From contig JAKBMB010000020.1 in the NCBI GenBank assembly GCA_021831785.1, positions 157,140 to 221,139 on the forward strand: a stretch of DNA of 64,000 bases, written 5' to 3'. This DNA comes from Deltaproteobacteria bacterium. GTDB lineage: Bacteria > Desulfobacterota > Binatia > Binatales > Binataceae. Below are positions 11,536 through 19,944 of this stretch, one piece after another (position 1 is the first letter of the stretch; every line of letters begins with the position of its first letter). Under the pieces are notes generated by a model that had not been told where the DNA came from, made no database searches, and worked only from the letters and a program-made list of their open reading frames with translations. The translations under genes were made by a program, and so were the position numbers.

Positions 11536-12351
11536 TCACGACGGCATCGCGATCACGCTTGCCTGGAGGCCGGTTGGCCCCCCGCGCGCGGCGCGCCGCG
11601 AGAAGTATCGGTCGCTCGCGCATCTGGTGCAAGGTCCGATATCCATTATTGCATGCGGCGAGAGGCCAGCTTCAACCAGTTGATCGCGAAGCAGGCCTTT
11701 GAGGTCGAGGCGCGCCTTGCCCGCGCGGCCGGCTTCGAGATGGGACGAGGCGCTCGGCATCCGTGCGGCGAAGCGGTCGGCAAGCTCCTGATCAATCTCG
11801 AAGCAGCACTTGCCGATGGCCGGCCCGAGCGCAGCCTTGATACCGAGCGGCTGCGCGCCCAGCGCGGTGATCGCTCGCACGCCCTCGCGCGCGATATTGG
11901 CCAGCGCGCCGCGCCATCCGGCGTGCAGGGCGCCGACCGCAGGGCGCAGCGGGTCGTAAAGCAAAATCGGGACGCAATCGGCGGTGAGGACGGCCAGGGC
12001 CAGGTTCGCCTGCGCCGTCACTAAGCCATCGCCGGTCAGCTCGCGCGCTTGGTCGCCGTTCGGCGCCGCGATTGCCGCGCCCGGTCCGATGCGATGGACT
12101 TGATTGCCGTGAACCTGGCGCAGCTTGACCACGCCGGAGGATGGGCGCAGAAATTCGCCCAGGCGCTGCCAGTTGGCGGCTACGGCTTGCGAGCTGTCGC
12201 CGCAATTGGAGGCGAAATTGAGGCTCCGGTACGGCCCCAGACTGACGCCGCCGGCGCGGCCCAAAAAAGCGGCGCGCACGCCCGCCTCGGCCCAGGGAAT
12301 GAGGGCCGCCGCGGCGAGCGGCGGTTTGCTGTTCTCTTCGCACCGGTTCAC
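11536..12351 (-). CDS. pgeF: Peptidoglycan editing factor PgeF / polyphenol oxidase (YfiH, DUF152) family
   Basis: A 271-residue member of the laccase-domain YfiH family. These enzymes edit muropeptide precursors (removing L-Ser from UDP-MurNAc) or act as purine nucleoside phosphorylase/adenosine deaminase. Family motifs are complete: VVKLRQVHGNQVH, ALAVLTADCVPILLYD (metal-binding Cys and neighbours), GALHAGWRGALANI (metal-binding His), and ALGPAIGKCCFE. It is divergent from the small gene and uvrA that begin 85 bp away, and upstream of the ACAD genes on its own strand with a 156-bp gap. Confidence 0.9.
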   Translation of the reverse strand: MNRCEENSKPPLAAAALIPWAEAGVRAAFLGRAGGVSLGPYRSLNFASNCGDSSQAVAANWQRLGEFLRPSSGVVKLRQVHGNQVHRIGPGAAIAAPNGDQARELTGDGLVTAQANLALAVLTADCVPILLYDPLRPAVGALHAGWRGALANIAREGVRAITALGAQPLGIKAALGPAIGKCCFEIDQELADRFAARMPSASSHLEAGRAGKARLDLKGLLRDQLVEAGLSPHAIMDIGPCTRCASDRYFSRRAARGGPTGLQASVIAMPS

Positions 12352-12436
12352 TTTGCCCCGTCTCCGTGGATAATCTAAGTAAGAATCTTATACCATGCCG
12401 ACACGTTCCGGACGCCGGCTTTGAGGAGCCGCCTGT

Positions 12437-12658
12437 ATGAACGGCTATCGCTATTTGATCGAGCGCAACCGCTTGTTTTATGAGCTGGAGGACAAGCTAC
12501 GGAAAATCGAACATCTGGCAGCGTCTGAAAGACTTCAGCGCAAAGCCGAGTTAGAGGCGGCGTTTGATCGTAAGGTCGCCAAGCTTTATGCCCAAGTCTC
12601 GGACGAGTACCCGGGTGAGCGGCGAAAAAACGCTCGGGCGCTTGCCGATCCGCATTAG
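12437..12658 (+). CDS. Small charged alpha-helical protein, unknown function
   Basis: 73 residues, predicted helical and rich in Lys, Arg and Glu ([15 protein letters not shown], then [17 protein letters not shown]), with a basic tail. I recognise no family. It starts at ATG 12437 with GAGGAG-like sequence upstream and ends with TAG nine bases before the uvrA TTG, in the same reading frame as uvrA. The tight spacing suggests translational coupling with uvrA. Readthrough is possible but unsupported. Confidence 0.5.
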   Translation: MNGYRYLIERNRLFYELEDKLRKIEHLAASERLQRKAELEAAFDRKVAKLYAQVSDEYPGERRKNARALADPH

Positions 12659-12667
12659 TCCACCCGG

Positions 12668-15565
12668 TTGAACGGCTGCATCAGCATCCGCGGCGCGCGC
12701 ACGCATAATCTCAAGAACGTCTCGACCGAGATTCCGCGCGGCAAGCTGACTGTCGTGACCGGCGTTTCGGGGTCGGGCAAATCGAGCCTGGTCTTCGACA
12801 CGCTCTACGCCGAAGGCCAGCGTCGCTACGTCCAAAGCCTGTCGACCTACGCGCGGCTGTTCCTGGAGCAGGTCTCGCGTCCCGAGGTGGACGAGATCAG
12901 CGCGCTGCCCGCGGCGCTCGCGCTGCGTCAGAAGAACAGCATCAGGAACGCCCGCTCGACGGTCGGCACGGTGACCGAGATTGCCGACTACCTGCGCCTG
13001 CTCTACGCGGTGGTGGGCCGCACCTTCTGTCCGCAATGCGCAAGCGAGGTAAGGCGCGACACCCCTGAGAGCGCCGCCGCGGAGATTCTGGCAAGCCCGG
13101 GCCTATGGCTCTTTACCGCGCCTTTTGCCGACGGCGGACGCGCGCCGGACCAGAGCCTCGCCTATCTGATTCAGAACGGCTACCACCGGCTGTGGCTGGA
13201 CGACGCCGTCGCCGAGGCTCAGGCGGTGCTTGAAGCCGGGCGCGCGCTGCCCAGGCCGCTGCCGGTGCTCGTGGACCGCGTCCGCGTGAGCGGCGAAGGC
13301 GATGGGGTACGCGTGCGCGAGGCGCTGGAGAGGGCCTTCTACCTAGGCGGCGGACGCGCGCAGGCAATTGGCGCGCAGGCGCCAAAGGACGCGCTTTCGG
13401 CCGCGGCGCGCCTATCTTTCGACCGCTCGTTCAACTGTTCCCGATGCAGGACGTATTTTCCCGAGCCGAGTCCGGCGCTGTTTTCGCCCAACAGCCCGCT
13501 CGGAGCATGCCCGGCATGCCAAGGATTCGGGCGCACGGTCGAAATCGACGCCGAGAAGGTAGTGCCGGATCGGGCGCTGTCGCTACGCCGGGGCGCGGTG
13601 GCGCCTTGGCGCACGCCGGCATACCGGGAAATGGGCGAATGGATGGCCGAATGCGCGGAGGAGGCCGGCGTTCGCTTGGATGTCCCATACGCGGAGCTGG
13701 ACTGGCGCGAGCGCTCCTGGCTTTGGGACGGGACGCGCACGGCCGGCACCGGCGGGCCTGACACATGGTTCGGGATCCGCGGGTTTTTTCGCGGGCTCGC
13801 GCGCAGGCGCTATAAGCCTCACGTGCGAATCCTGCTGGCTAAATACCGGAAATTCGATACGTGTACGGCGTGCGCCGGCGCGCGCCTTAAGGCGCAGGCG
13901 CTGAACGTCCGCGTCAGCGGCAAAACGATCGCCGAAGTCGCCCGCATGTCGATCGACGAGCTGGTCCGGTGGCTGGACGGTCTTGCGGCCGCGGTCGAGG
14001 TCCAGGCGCGCGCGCGCGCCGTCTTGCGCGAGCTAAAAAACCGCGTCGGCTGCCTCGGCGATATCGGCCTGGGGTACCTCACACTGGAGCGCCAGGCGCG
14101 CACGCTCTCGGGCGGAGAGACGCAGCGCATTCACCTGGCAAGCGCGCTTGGCGGTGGGCTCACCGACGTGCTCTACGCGCTCGACGAGCCGACGATCGGT
14201 CTTCATGCGCGCGACGTTCGCCTCCTGCTCAAGACGCTCTATCGGCTGCGTGATCTGGGCAACACGGTGGTGATTGTAGAGCACGATCCGGCCGTGATCG
14301 CGGGCGCGGACCATTTTCTCGAGCTCGGTCCGGGCGCCGGCCGACACGGCGGATGCTTGATCGGCGCGGGAGCCGCGGCCAAGAGGCCTCGGCGGCTTAC
14401 GTCGCACTCGCCGCCGCGGGTCTTGCTGATGCGCGCGCTGTCGCGCGAGCGAGCGCTTGAGCCGGAGCGCAAGAGCCTTAAGATTTTCGGCGCGCGGGAG
14501 CATAACCTTAAGCACATCGACGTTGCGATTCCGCTTGGCTGCCTGGTATGCGTGACCGGAGTTTCCGGCTCCGGCAAATCCACGCTGGTCGATAACGTGC
14601 TCTACCGAGGCTATGTGCGCGCCCGCGGCGGGTCGATCGACGACGTGGGGCAATGCGATCGCATCGAAGGGTTCGACCAGGTAAGCGAAATTTCCCACTT
14701 AAGCCAGGACCTCGGGTTTCGCTCGAGCAGGTCTAATCCGGCAACTTATCTGAAAATCTACGACGAGATGCGCAAGCTATACGCCGTCACAGAGCAAGCG
14801 CGCCGGCTTGGTCTCACGGCCAAATCGTTCTCCTTCAATTTACCCGGTGGCCGTTGTGAGCGCTGCGAGGGCATGGGCGTAATCCCGGTTGAGATGTACT
14901 TTATCGGCGACTTCCAGATGACCTGCGAGGTTTGCGGCGGCCGGCGCTTTAAGGAGCATGTGCTAAGCGTCAAATACGACGGACGCAGTATCGACGAGGC
15001 GCTCAAGCTGACCGCCGAGGAGGCGCTTTCGGTTTTCGCGGATAATCCGCGCTCGGTCCAGGGACTCAAAGCGCTCTCGGCGGTCGGGCTCGGCTATATG
15101 GAGCTCGGGCAGCCCACTTCCACATTGTCGGGCGGCGAGGCGCAAAGGCTTAAGCTGGCGGGCTTTCTCTTGAGCAGCGGCTTCGGAGGACCGAGTCCGA
15201 CGGCGAGCGCTCGTAAAGGACGGCTCTTTATACTTGACGAACCGACCAACGGGCTCAGCTCCTCGGATATAACGGTCCTGCTTCGCGTGCTGCGCCAGTT
15301 GGTATCTGCAGCCAACTCGCTGCTCATAATCGAGCACAATCTCGAGCTTATCGCGCAGGCGGACTACGTGATTGATCTGGGCCCGCAGGCGGGGGAGGCG
15401 GGCGGTGCGGTGGTCGCGACCGGTCCCCCGCTGGCGATCGCCGCGTGCGGGAATTCCTACACCGGCCTTGAGCTGCGGCGATTTCTGGCGCTGCCTGACG
15501 CTGACTCTGTGGGCGCTAAACCGGCGTCGGAAAGACGTGCAAGCAAAACCGCCGTGCAGCGGTAG
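12668..15565 (+). CDS. uvrA: Excinuclease ABC subunit A, divergent (UvrA-like damage-sensing ATPase)
   Basis: A 965-residue double ABC-type ATPase. Start is TTG 12668, since the conserved [11 protein letters not shown] block begins five residues in and no ATG precedes it. First half: Walker [11 protein letters not shown], the UvrB-binding insertion, a zinc module (FNCSRC, then [10 protein letters not shown]), signature [15 protein letters not shown], and Walker [16 protein letters not shown]. Second half: [17 protein letters not shown], a second zinc module ([11 protein letters not shown], then CEVCGG), [11 protein letters not shown], and ILDEPTNGL. Unusual points are LSSSD in place of LHFxD after the second Walker B, an altered block before RSNPATY, and a Gly/Ser-rich insertion between the second signature and Walker B. 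It may be a UvrA2-like paralogue, but proximity to uvrB and uvrC favours a repair role. Confidence 0.88.
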   Translation: MNGCISIRGARTHNLKNVSTEIPRGKLTVVTGVSGSGKSSLVFDTLYAEGQRRYVQSLSTYARLFLEQVSRPEVDEISALPAALALRQKNSIRNARSTVGTVTEIADYLRLLYAVVGRTFCPQCASEVRRDTPESAAAEILASPGLWLFTAPFADGGRAPDQSLAYLIQNGYHRLWLDDAVAEAQAVLEAGRALPRPLPVLVDRVRVSGEGDGVRVREALERAFYLGGGRAQAIGAQAPKDALSAAARLSFDRSFNCSRCRTYFPEPSPALFSPNSPLGACPACQGFGRTVEIDAEKVVPDRALSLRRGAVAPWRTPAYREMGEWMAECAEEAGVRLDVPYAELDWRERSWLWDGTRTAGTGGPDTWFGIRGFFRGLARRRYKPHVRILLAKYRKFDTCTACAGARLKAQALNVRVSGKTIAEVARMSIDELVRWLDGLAAAVEVQARARAVLRELKNRVGCLGDIGLGYLTLERQARTLSGGETQRIHLASALGGGLTDVLYALDEPTIGLHARDVRLLLKTLYRLRDLGNTVVIVEHDPAVIAGADHFLELGPGAGRHGGCLIGAGAAAKRPRRLTSHSPPRVLLMRALSRERALEPERKSLKIFGAREHNLKHIDVAIPLGCLVCVTGVSGSGKSTLVDNVLYRGYVRARGGSIDDVGQCDRIEGFDQVSEISHLSQDLGFRSSRSNPATYLKIYDEMRKLYAVTEQARRLGLTAKSFSFNLPGGRCERCEGMGVIPVEMYFIGDFQMTCEVCGGRRFKEHVLSVKYDGRSIDEALKLTAEEALSVFADNPRSVQGLKALSAVGLGYMELGQPTSTLSGGEAQRLKLAGFLLSSGFGGPSPTASARKGRLFILDEPTNGLSSSDITVLLRVLRQLVSAANSLLIIEHNLELIAQADYVIDLGPQAGEAGGAVVATGPPLAIAACGNSYTGLELRRFLALPDADSVGAKPASERRASKTAVQR

Positions 15566-15753
15566 CCGGGTGTAACCGGGCCACGCAAAAGCAAGGCATG
15601 CGAATTGGGGGGGCATCCGCGTGAAATAAAGAAAACGTTGCCGCATCACCCACGCGCCGGCCCACGCCAAGCGCTTCCCACCGGTCGGCCGCTTTTGCTA
15701 GATTCGAGATCGCCAGTTTTCAGCCGCATTGGTAAGCCGCAAACCGGGTGATT

Positions 15754-16323
15754 ATGCCGGCCAAAAGGGTGCCAGCGAAACGCCTTAAGGGCTTCTTTCT
15801 TAACCTGACCGAACGCAGCTTCGGCCAGCTCGGACTGGGCGAGCGCCAGATAGTAGACTATGTCGCTTCGGTCCTAACCGAGTTCGCTCATTCGGACCGA
15901 TGGATGATGCTGCGGGATGCCGAGGGCCGCCGGCTAGGGAGTGTGGTCGAGATGCTGCTCTCGGCCACGGCGTTCGACGACCAGGTACGCGCGGGCAGCG
16001 AGCGCGCTTTGCGCAAGTACGTCGGCGACTACACGCTATTTATGTCGGGTTTATTTCGCAGCTATGTCGAGCGCGGCGGTTACCTGTCCTATTACTTCGA
16101 AGAGGGAAGCCGTTCCTACCATCTGGTCTCGCAACTGGACCTCGCCCGGTGCCGGCCGGGCTTTTTACTGTTCGACGAACTGGGACGCCGTTTCGAGTAT
16201 TATTCCGGGGCGCTCGACTATATGCGCCGGTGCTTCTTCCCGCCCGCGCCCGATCGTAACCCCTTCGCCGGCTTCCTGGAGCAAGTTCAAGGCTGGGTCA
16301 AAGCCGGCCGGCCGGAAAACTGA
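15754..16323 (+). CDS. Conserved hypothetical protein
   Basis: About 189 residues from ATG 15754; a GTG two codons upstream is also possible. I do not recognise the family. The start is basic (KRVPAKRLKGFFLNLTE), and the rest looks like one soluble alpha/beta domain rich in aromatic residues (GGYLSYYFEEG, then RRFEYYSGALDYMRRCFFP). No signal peptide, membrane segment or nucleotide-binding motif is seen. It is followed after 7 bp by a pseudouridine synthase gene and is likely co-transcribed with it. Confidence 0.6.
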   Translation: MPAKRVPAKRLKGFFLNLTERSFGQLGLGERQIVDYVASVLTEFAHSDRWMMLRDAEGRRLGSVVEMLLSATAFDDQVRAGSERALRKYVGDYTLFMSGLFRSYVERGGYLSYYFEEGSRSYHLVSQLDLARCRPGFLLFDELGRRFEYYSGALDYMRRCFFPPAPDRNPFAGFLEQVQGWVKAGRPEN

Positions 16324-16330
16324 ATCTCGG

Positions 16331-17299
16331 ATGGCGGCTCGCTCTCCGCTCGGCCAAGGCAGCAAGCGGCTGGATCGGGCTCTGCTCGACCTGGGCTTAG
16401 GCCTCACTCGACGCAGCGCGCGCGAGCTTATCGCCGCCGGCTACGTGCGCGTAAACGGCCGCGCTTTGAGAAAAGGCGATCTCGTGGCCGCAGGAGACCG
16501 CGTGGAGGTCGCGGCGCCGGCCATGGCGCGCCAACTCCTGGCCAACGCGGCGCTGGCGCCGGCGGTGCTGTACCAAGACGCGGCGGCCGTAATCGTGGCC
16601 AAGCCGGGTCTTTTGCCGTGCCATCCGCTGCGGTTGTCCGACGCCGACACGCTGATGAACGGCGTCGTCACGCTGTTTCCGGAGACAGCCGGTGCCGGGG
16701 ACAAACCGCTTGAAGGCGGCCTGGTGCATCGGCTTGACAACGGCGCCTCCGGCGCGGTGATTGTCGCGCGCAGCCCGCTCGCGCTGAAGCTGCTGCGCGA
16801 AGCGCTGCGCAGCAATCGGATCGCGCGCCGGTATGAGGCGCTGGCATTGGGCGAGCTGACGAGACCCCTCGAAATAGACCTCCCGATCGCTCATCACGCG
16901 AAGGACCCGAAAAGGATGACGCTTGCGCCCGCGGGAACCAGACGCGCGCTGCGCGGCCGCCCGCGCCCGGCGTTCACCCGGGTCGAGCCCTTGCTTAGGC
17001 TTGACGGGATGACGCTGCTTCGCGTGACGCCGCACACCGGAGTGCGCCATCAGATCCGCTTACATCTGGCCGCGGCGAAGCTGCCGCTGGTCGGCGATGT
17101 GCTCTACGGTGCTCCGCCTGCCGCCGCGCTCGCACCCGGGCGCTTTTTCCTGCACTTGCGCCGGCTTCGGTTCGACTCTCCGGCGGGCGCGCTGGTGGAC
17201 GTACAAGCTCCCCTGCCCGCCGACCTCGCGGGTATGCTTGACGCGCTTGAAGCTGCCCGCCGTCAAACGCGGCGCAACTCTGAATACCCGCCGTGGTAG
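16331..17299 (+). CDS. RluA-family RNA pseudouridine synthase with S4 domain
   Basis: Isomerises uridine to pseudouridine in rRNA or tRNA. The 322 residues start at ATG 16331, just after the upstream stop. An N-terminal S4 RNA-binding domain (KRLDRALLDLGLGLTRRSARELI, described here in part: RRSARELIAAGYVRVNG) precedes the catalytic domain. The catalytic Asp is in GGLVHRLDNGASGAVIVAR, a variant of the usual HRLDxxTSG in which Ala replaces Thr. RRYEALALGEL and HTGVRHQIRLHLA are also typical. The target nucleotide cannot be predicted. A stable hairpin lies 12 bp after the stop. Confidence 0.85.
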   Translation: MAARSPLGQGSKRLDRALLDLGLGLTRRSARELIAAGYVRVNGRALRKGDLVAAGDRVEVAAPAMARQLLANAALAPAVLYQDAAAVIVAKPGLLPCHPLRLSDADTLMNGVVTLFPETAGAGDKPLEGGLVHRLDNGASGAVIVARSPLALKLLREALRSNRIARRYEALALGELTRPLEIDLPIAHHAKDPKRMTLAPAGTRRALRGRPRPAFTRVEPLLRLDGMTLLRVTPHTGVRHQIRLHLAAAKLPLVGDVLYGAPPAAALAPGRFFLHLRRLRFDSPAGALVDVQAPLPADLAGMLDALEAARRQTRRNSEYPPW

Positions 17300-17310
17300 C
17301 GGAGTCCGGG

Positions 17311-17344
17311 ATTCCTCGCGCGCGCCGGACACGCGCGCGGGAAT
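17311..17344 (+). terminator. GC-rich hairpin after the pseudouridine synthase gene
   Basis: Arms 17311-17324 (starting ATTCC) and 17332-17344 (ending GGAAT) pair over 13 bp with one bulged T and a 7-nt loop. There is no T-tract, so termination efficiency is uncertain. It may only be a 3'-protecting stem. Confidence 0.35.
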
Positions 17345-17637
17345 GACACAAAGAGCCGCGGTGGAGCGGGACCCTTGTCACTATCTTGTGCAGTATCCAA
17401 TAGAGTGCGCCGATAATCCTCCGAGAGTTCCGCCGCAACCGGCGGTTGAAGAGCGGCAAAACTCCACTCGCTCGGCAAAGCCGCGCGACAAAGCCAAGAT
17501 TCCGCAGGCGAATGACAGAGTCCGTGCCTGGGCACACGGTGAGCGGAGGTCCCTCTCGTGCTTCCCCTTCAGAGCCCCGACCACGACGCTGAGATAACGC
17601 ACGGTGGCCCTCCGGCACCTAAACTCGGAGGACGGAG

Positions 17638-17677
17638 TTTCAGATGATAATTGCGGGTGACTTTCAGATGATTATTG
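17638..17677 (+). repeat. 16-bp direct repeat pair, candidate operator
   Basis: TTTCAGATGATAATTG (17638-17653) and TTTCAGATGATTATTG (17662-17677) match at 15 of 16 positions with a 24-bp period. The second copy runs into TTGACA (17675-17680), a perfect -35-like hexamer. Position suggests a regulator site at the promoter of the OsmC-like gene. Confidence 0.5.
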
Positions 17678-17730
17678 ACACCAAACAAAAATTGCCACCA
17701 ACACTTGCTTCGTGAGGTCGGTCTCTATTT

Positions 17731-17777
17731 AATAAGTTTTCAGCAAGCGTCAAATAAGTTTATTGGAAAGCGTCAAA
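17731..17777 (+). repeat. Second direct-repeat pair (AATAAGTTT...AGCGTCAA)
   Basis: AATAAGTTT occurs at 17731-17739 and 17753-17761, and AAGCGTCAAA at 17745-17754 and 17768-17777. The two form tandem imperfect units of 22-23 bp, about two helical turns, as for side-by-side binding of one regulator. They end 43 bp before the OsmC-like start codon. Confidence 0.5.
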
Positions 17778-17820
17778 ACGGGGTTCCGGTTCAAGAGTAA
17801 AACACTAACAAGGGGGGAAC

Positions 17821-18420
17821 ATGAATAAGGGGACGCTCGGAATGGCGGAACGGCTGGATTCCAATGAAAAAGACGCGCGGGTGCCCACTAGGGCCGATGC
17901 TGTCAAAGCCGCTCTACAGCAGACCATCGCCCGCTTTCAGCGAAACGCGAACGCGGCGCGGCTGGTGTTTCGCGCGGAGACGGAATTGAACGAAGGAGTC
18001 TGCTGCGTAGGAAAAGTGCGAAACTTCGCGCCGCTGACGATCGATGAGCCACCGGACCTTGGAGGCGGGAATGCGGGCATGTGTCCGGTCGAACTAATTC
18101 TAGTAGCATTGGGGACCTGCCAGGAGGTCATGTATGCCGCCTACGCCTCTGTAATGGGGATACGGTTGGACCGGGTGGCAGTCAAGGTGAAAGGACATCT
18201 TGATGCGCGTGGACTGCTGAGCCTCGATGGCTCAACGCCGATGGGATTTCAGAAGATCACTTACGAAACCAAGCTGGAGAGCCCTGCCGATCCACTCACC
18301 CTCCGGCAACTTGTCCAGACCGTCGAAACTCATTGCCCTGTGCTGGACACGTTGGTAAGAGCAATCGAAGTGAGCGGCAAGGTGTCGATCAACGGTATCG
18401 AGATGGAAAACGCCGCCTAG
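17821..18420 (+). CDS. OsmC/Ohr family peroxiredoxin-like protein
   Basis: Likely thiol-dependent peroxidase or redox protein of the OsmC fold; cytosolic. The 199 residues carry both redox-active cysteines of the family, in ALGTCQEVMYAAY and in VETHCPVLDTL, and the GNAGMCPVELILVALG helix start. A ~45-residue N-terminal extension with a helical stretch (ADAVKAALQQTIARFQ) precedes the domain. AAGGGGGGAAC directly before ATG 17821 is a strong ribosome-binding site. Two sets of direct repeats upstream suggest specific regulation. A rhodanese gene follows on the same strand after a ~200-bp gap that contains a GC stem (18435-18463). Confidence 0.85.
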   Translation: MNKGTLGMAERLDSNEKDARVPTRADAVKAALQQTIARFQRNANAARLVFRAETELNEGVCCVGKVRNFAPLTIDEPPDLGGGNAGMCPVELILVALGTCQEVMYAAYASVMGIRLDRVAVKVKGHLDARGLLSLDGSTPMGFQKITYETKLESPADPLTLRQLVQTVETHCPVLDTLVRAIEVSGKVSINGIEMENAA

Positions 18421-18618
18421 CGACAGTCTCTTGCGGCGCAAGCGCGGATACCGCCGCTGCGCCTTGACTAAGGAACCAAAGCCCATGTATTCATAGGAGC
18501 ATGTGGACGGAGCAGCTTTACTGTAGACGCTAGATCCTCGGTTACTCGCCAATCTTTGCTGCCACGCTCCGGCAGGCAGAGCATAGTTTTTCCCTAGTTC
18601 GCGGTGAGGAGGCTCCCG

Positions 18619-19470
18619 ATGAGTGATTACGCAAACCCCGGCGTCTTGGTCTCGACCCAGTGGGTCGAGGAACACAAGCATGATCCGAACGTCAGAGTGG
18701 TCGAAGTGGACGTGGATACCGCCGCCTACGGCCACGGTCATATACCCGGAGCACTCGGATGGAACTGGCAAAGCCAACTGTGCGACACGGTTAGAAGAGA
18801 CATCATTCCCAAAAAGGAATTCGAGAACCTGATGTCGGCATCCGGCATCGGCCAGGACACTACCGTGGTGCTTTACGGCGACAACAACAATTGGTTTGCT
18901 GCTTGGGCCTTCTGGCAGCTTAAGATTTACGGCCATCAGTCGCTCAAGCTGATGAACGGCGGGCGCAAAAAATGGCTGGCCGAAGGACGGGAGTTGACCA
19001 AGGAAGTGCCGAAGTATCCGCGCGCCAACTACCGTGCCTCGGCGCCGGATTTTAGCCTTCGCGCTATGATGCAGCCGGTGTACAAGGCGATGGAGAACAG
19101 GTCGGCGGTCTTGATCGATGTCCGCAGCCCGGCGGAGTTCACCGGCGAAATCCTCGCGCCGCCCGGATTGCCCGAGACCTGCCAGCGCGGCGGGCATATA
19201 CCCGGAGCAAAGGGGATTCCGTGGAGCGTTGCGTGCAATGAAGACGGCACCTTTAAGTCGGCGGACGAACTGAAGAAAATATACGGCGACAAGGGCGTCA
19301 ACGGCGACCAGCCGGTTATCGCGTATTGCCGCATCGGCGAGCGCTCGAGCCTGACCTGGTTCGTGCTCAAGTATCTCCTCGGTTATCAGGACGTGCGCAA
19401 CTACGACGGAAGCTGGACCGAATGGGGCAATCTCGTCGGAGCCCCGGTAGAGCGCGGCGCGGGTTCCTAA
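18619..19470 (+). CDS. Thiosulfate/3-mercaptopyruvate sulfurtransferase (tandem rhodanese)
   Basis: Transfers sulfane sulfur from thiosulfate or mercaptopyruvate to an acceptor. Two rhodanese domains in 283 residues: an N-terminal inactive one (VRVVEVDVDTAAYGHGHIPGA) and a C-terminal catalytic one (AVLIDVRSPAEF, then GGHIPGAKGIPW) with the active-site loop YCRIGERSS. The CRxGxRS loop favours thiosulfate over mercaptopyruvate, a family-level inference. ATG 18619 is preceded by GAGGAGG. It sits in a cluster with OsmC-like, SBP56 and membrane genes, consistent with volatile sulfur or thiol metabolism. Confidence 0.9.
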   Translation: MSDYANPGVLVSTQWVEEHKHDPNVRVVEVDVDTAAYGHGHIPGALGWNWQSQLCDTVRRDIIPKKEFENLMSASGIGQDTTVVLYGDNNNWFAAWAFWQLKIYGHQSLKLMNGGRKKWLAEGRELTKEVPKYPRANYRASAPDFSLRAMMQPVYKAMENRSAVLIDVRSPAEFTGEILAPPGLPETCQRGGHIPGAKGIPWSVACNEDGTFKSADELKKIYGDKGVNGDQPVIAYCRIGERSSLTWFVLKYLLGYQDVRNYDGSWTEWGNLVGAPVERGAGS

Positions 19471-19511
19471 GATTTGCGCCCGACAGAGCTATAAGTTGAC
19501 GGTCGTTTCAT

Positions 19512-19733
19512 ATGAAAGCGGAAGAGCACCAGGAGCGCAATGAGCAGTTCGGTCGCTGGCAGATTCATATCGTGAGCTACAAATTCGACGAGAAATGGAT
19601 CTGTACGGTCGACAACGTTTCGCCTGGTGCCAATGTGTCCAGCGCCACCGGCGCGACCCGCGAAGAGGCGGAGAAAAAGGCGCTTGAGCGCGCCAAGGAA
19701 CGCCTGGCTGCGACCCGCGTGACACCAGTCTAG
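19512..19733 (+). CDS. Small conserved-looking protein, unknown function
   Basis: 73 residues with a pattern of beta strands then a charged helix (WQIHIVSYKFDEKWICTVDN, then REEAEKKALERAKERLA). No family recognised. It lies 41 bp after the rhodanese gene and 211 bp before the SBP56 gene on the same strand. The helix and strand periodicity and the isolated coding frame make a real gene likely. Confidence 0.55.
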   Translation: MKAEEHQERNEQFGRWQIHIVSYKFDEKWICTVDNVSPGANVSSATGATREEAEKKALERAKERLAATRVTPV

Positions 19734-19944
19734 CCGGTCTGCCGGCCGAGCAACGGGCATCAATCGGCGTGGCATGAGCCGGCAAAGCTCCGCCTGACGC
19801 CGGATTTGCGCAGCCTTCGCGGGGGCAGGATGGTTGTGTGCGGCTCGGCCTATAAGGCCGGCAATGAGCAGAGCGAGGTGACAAAGCGCGCAGCTTGGCG
19901 CATCAAAGTTAGGAGATTTTATTTGCCAATTGGGGGGAAATTCG

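Larger units (their letters stand above)
17300..17820. other. 521-bp intergenic region with hairpin and two sets of direct repeats
   Basis: No convincing gene. The first half is GC-rich and carries the hairpin at 17311-17344. The last 200 bp are markedly AT-richer and contain two different direct-repeat pairs (entries below) leading to a strong ribosome-binding site before the OsmC-like gene. This looks like a regulated promoter region. Confidence 0.6.

Noticed and set aside
12437..15565. Small frame and uvrA as one protein by TAG readthrough
   Set aside because: UvrA homology begins exactly at the TTG, and the small frame has no UvrA similarity; two genes are simpler.
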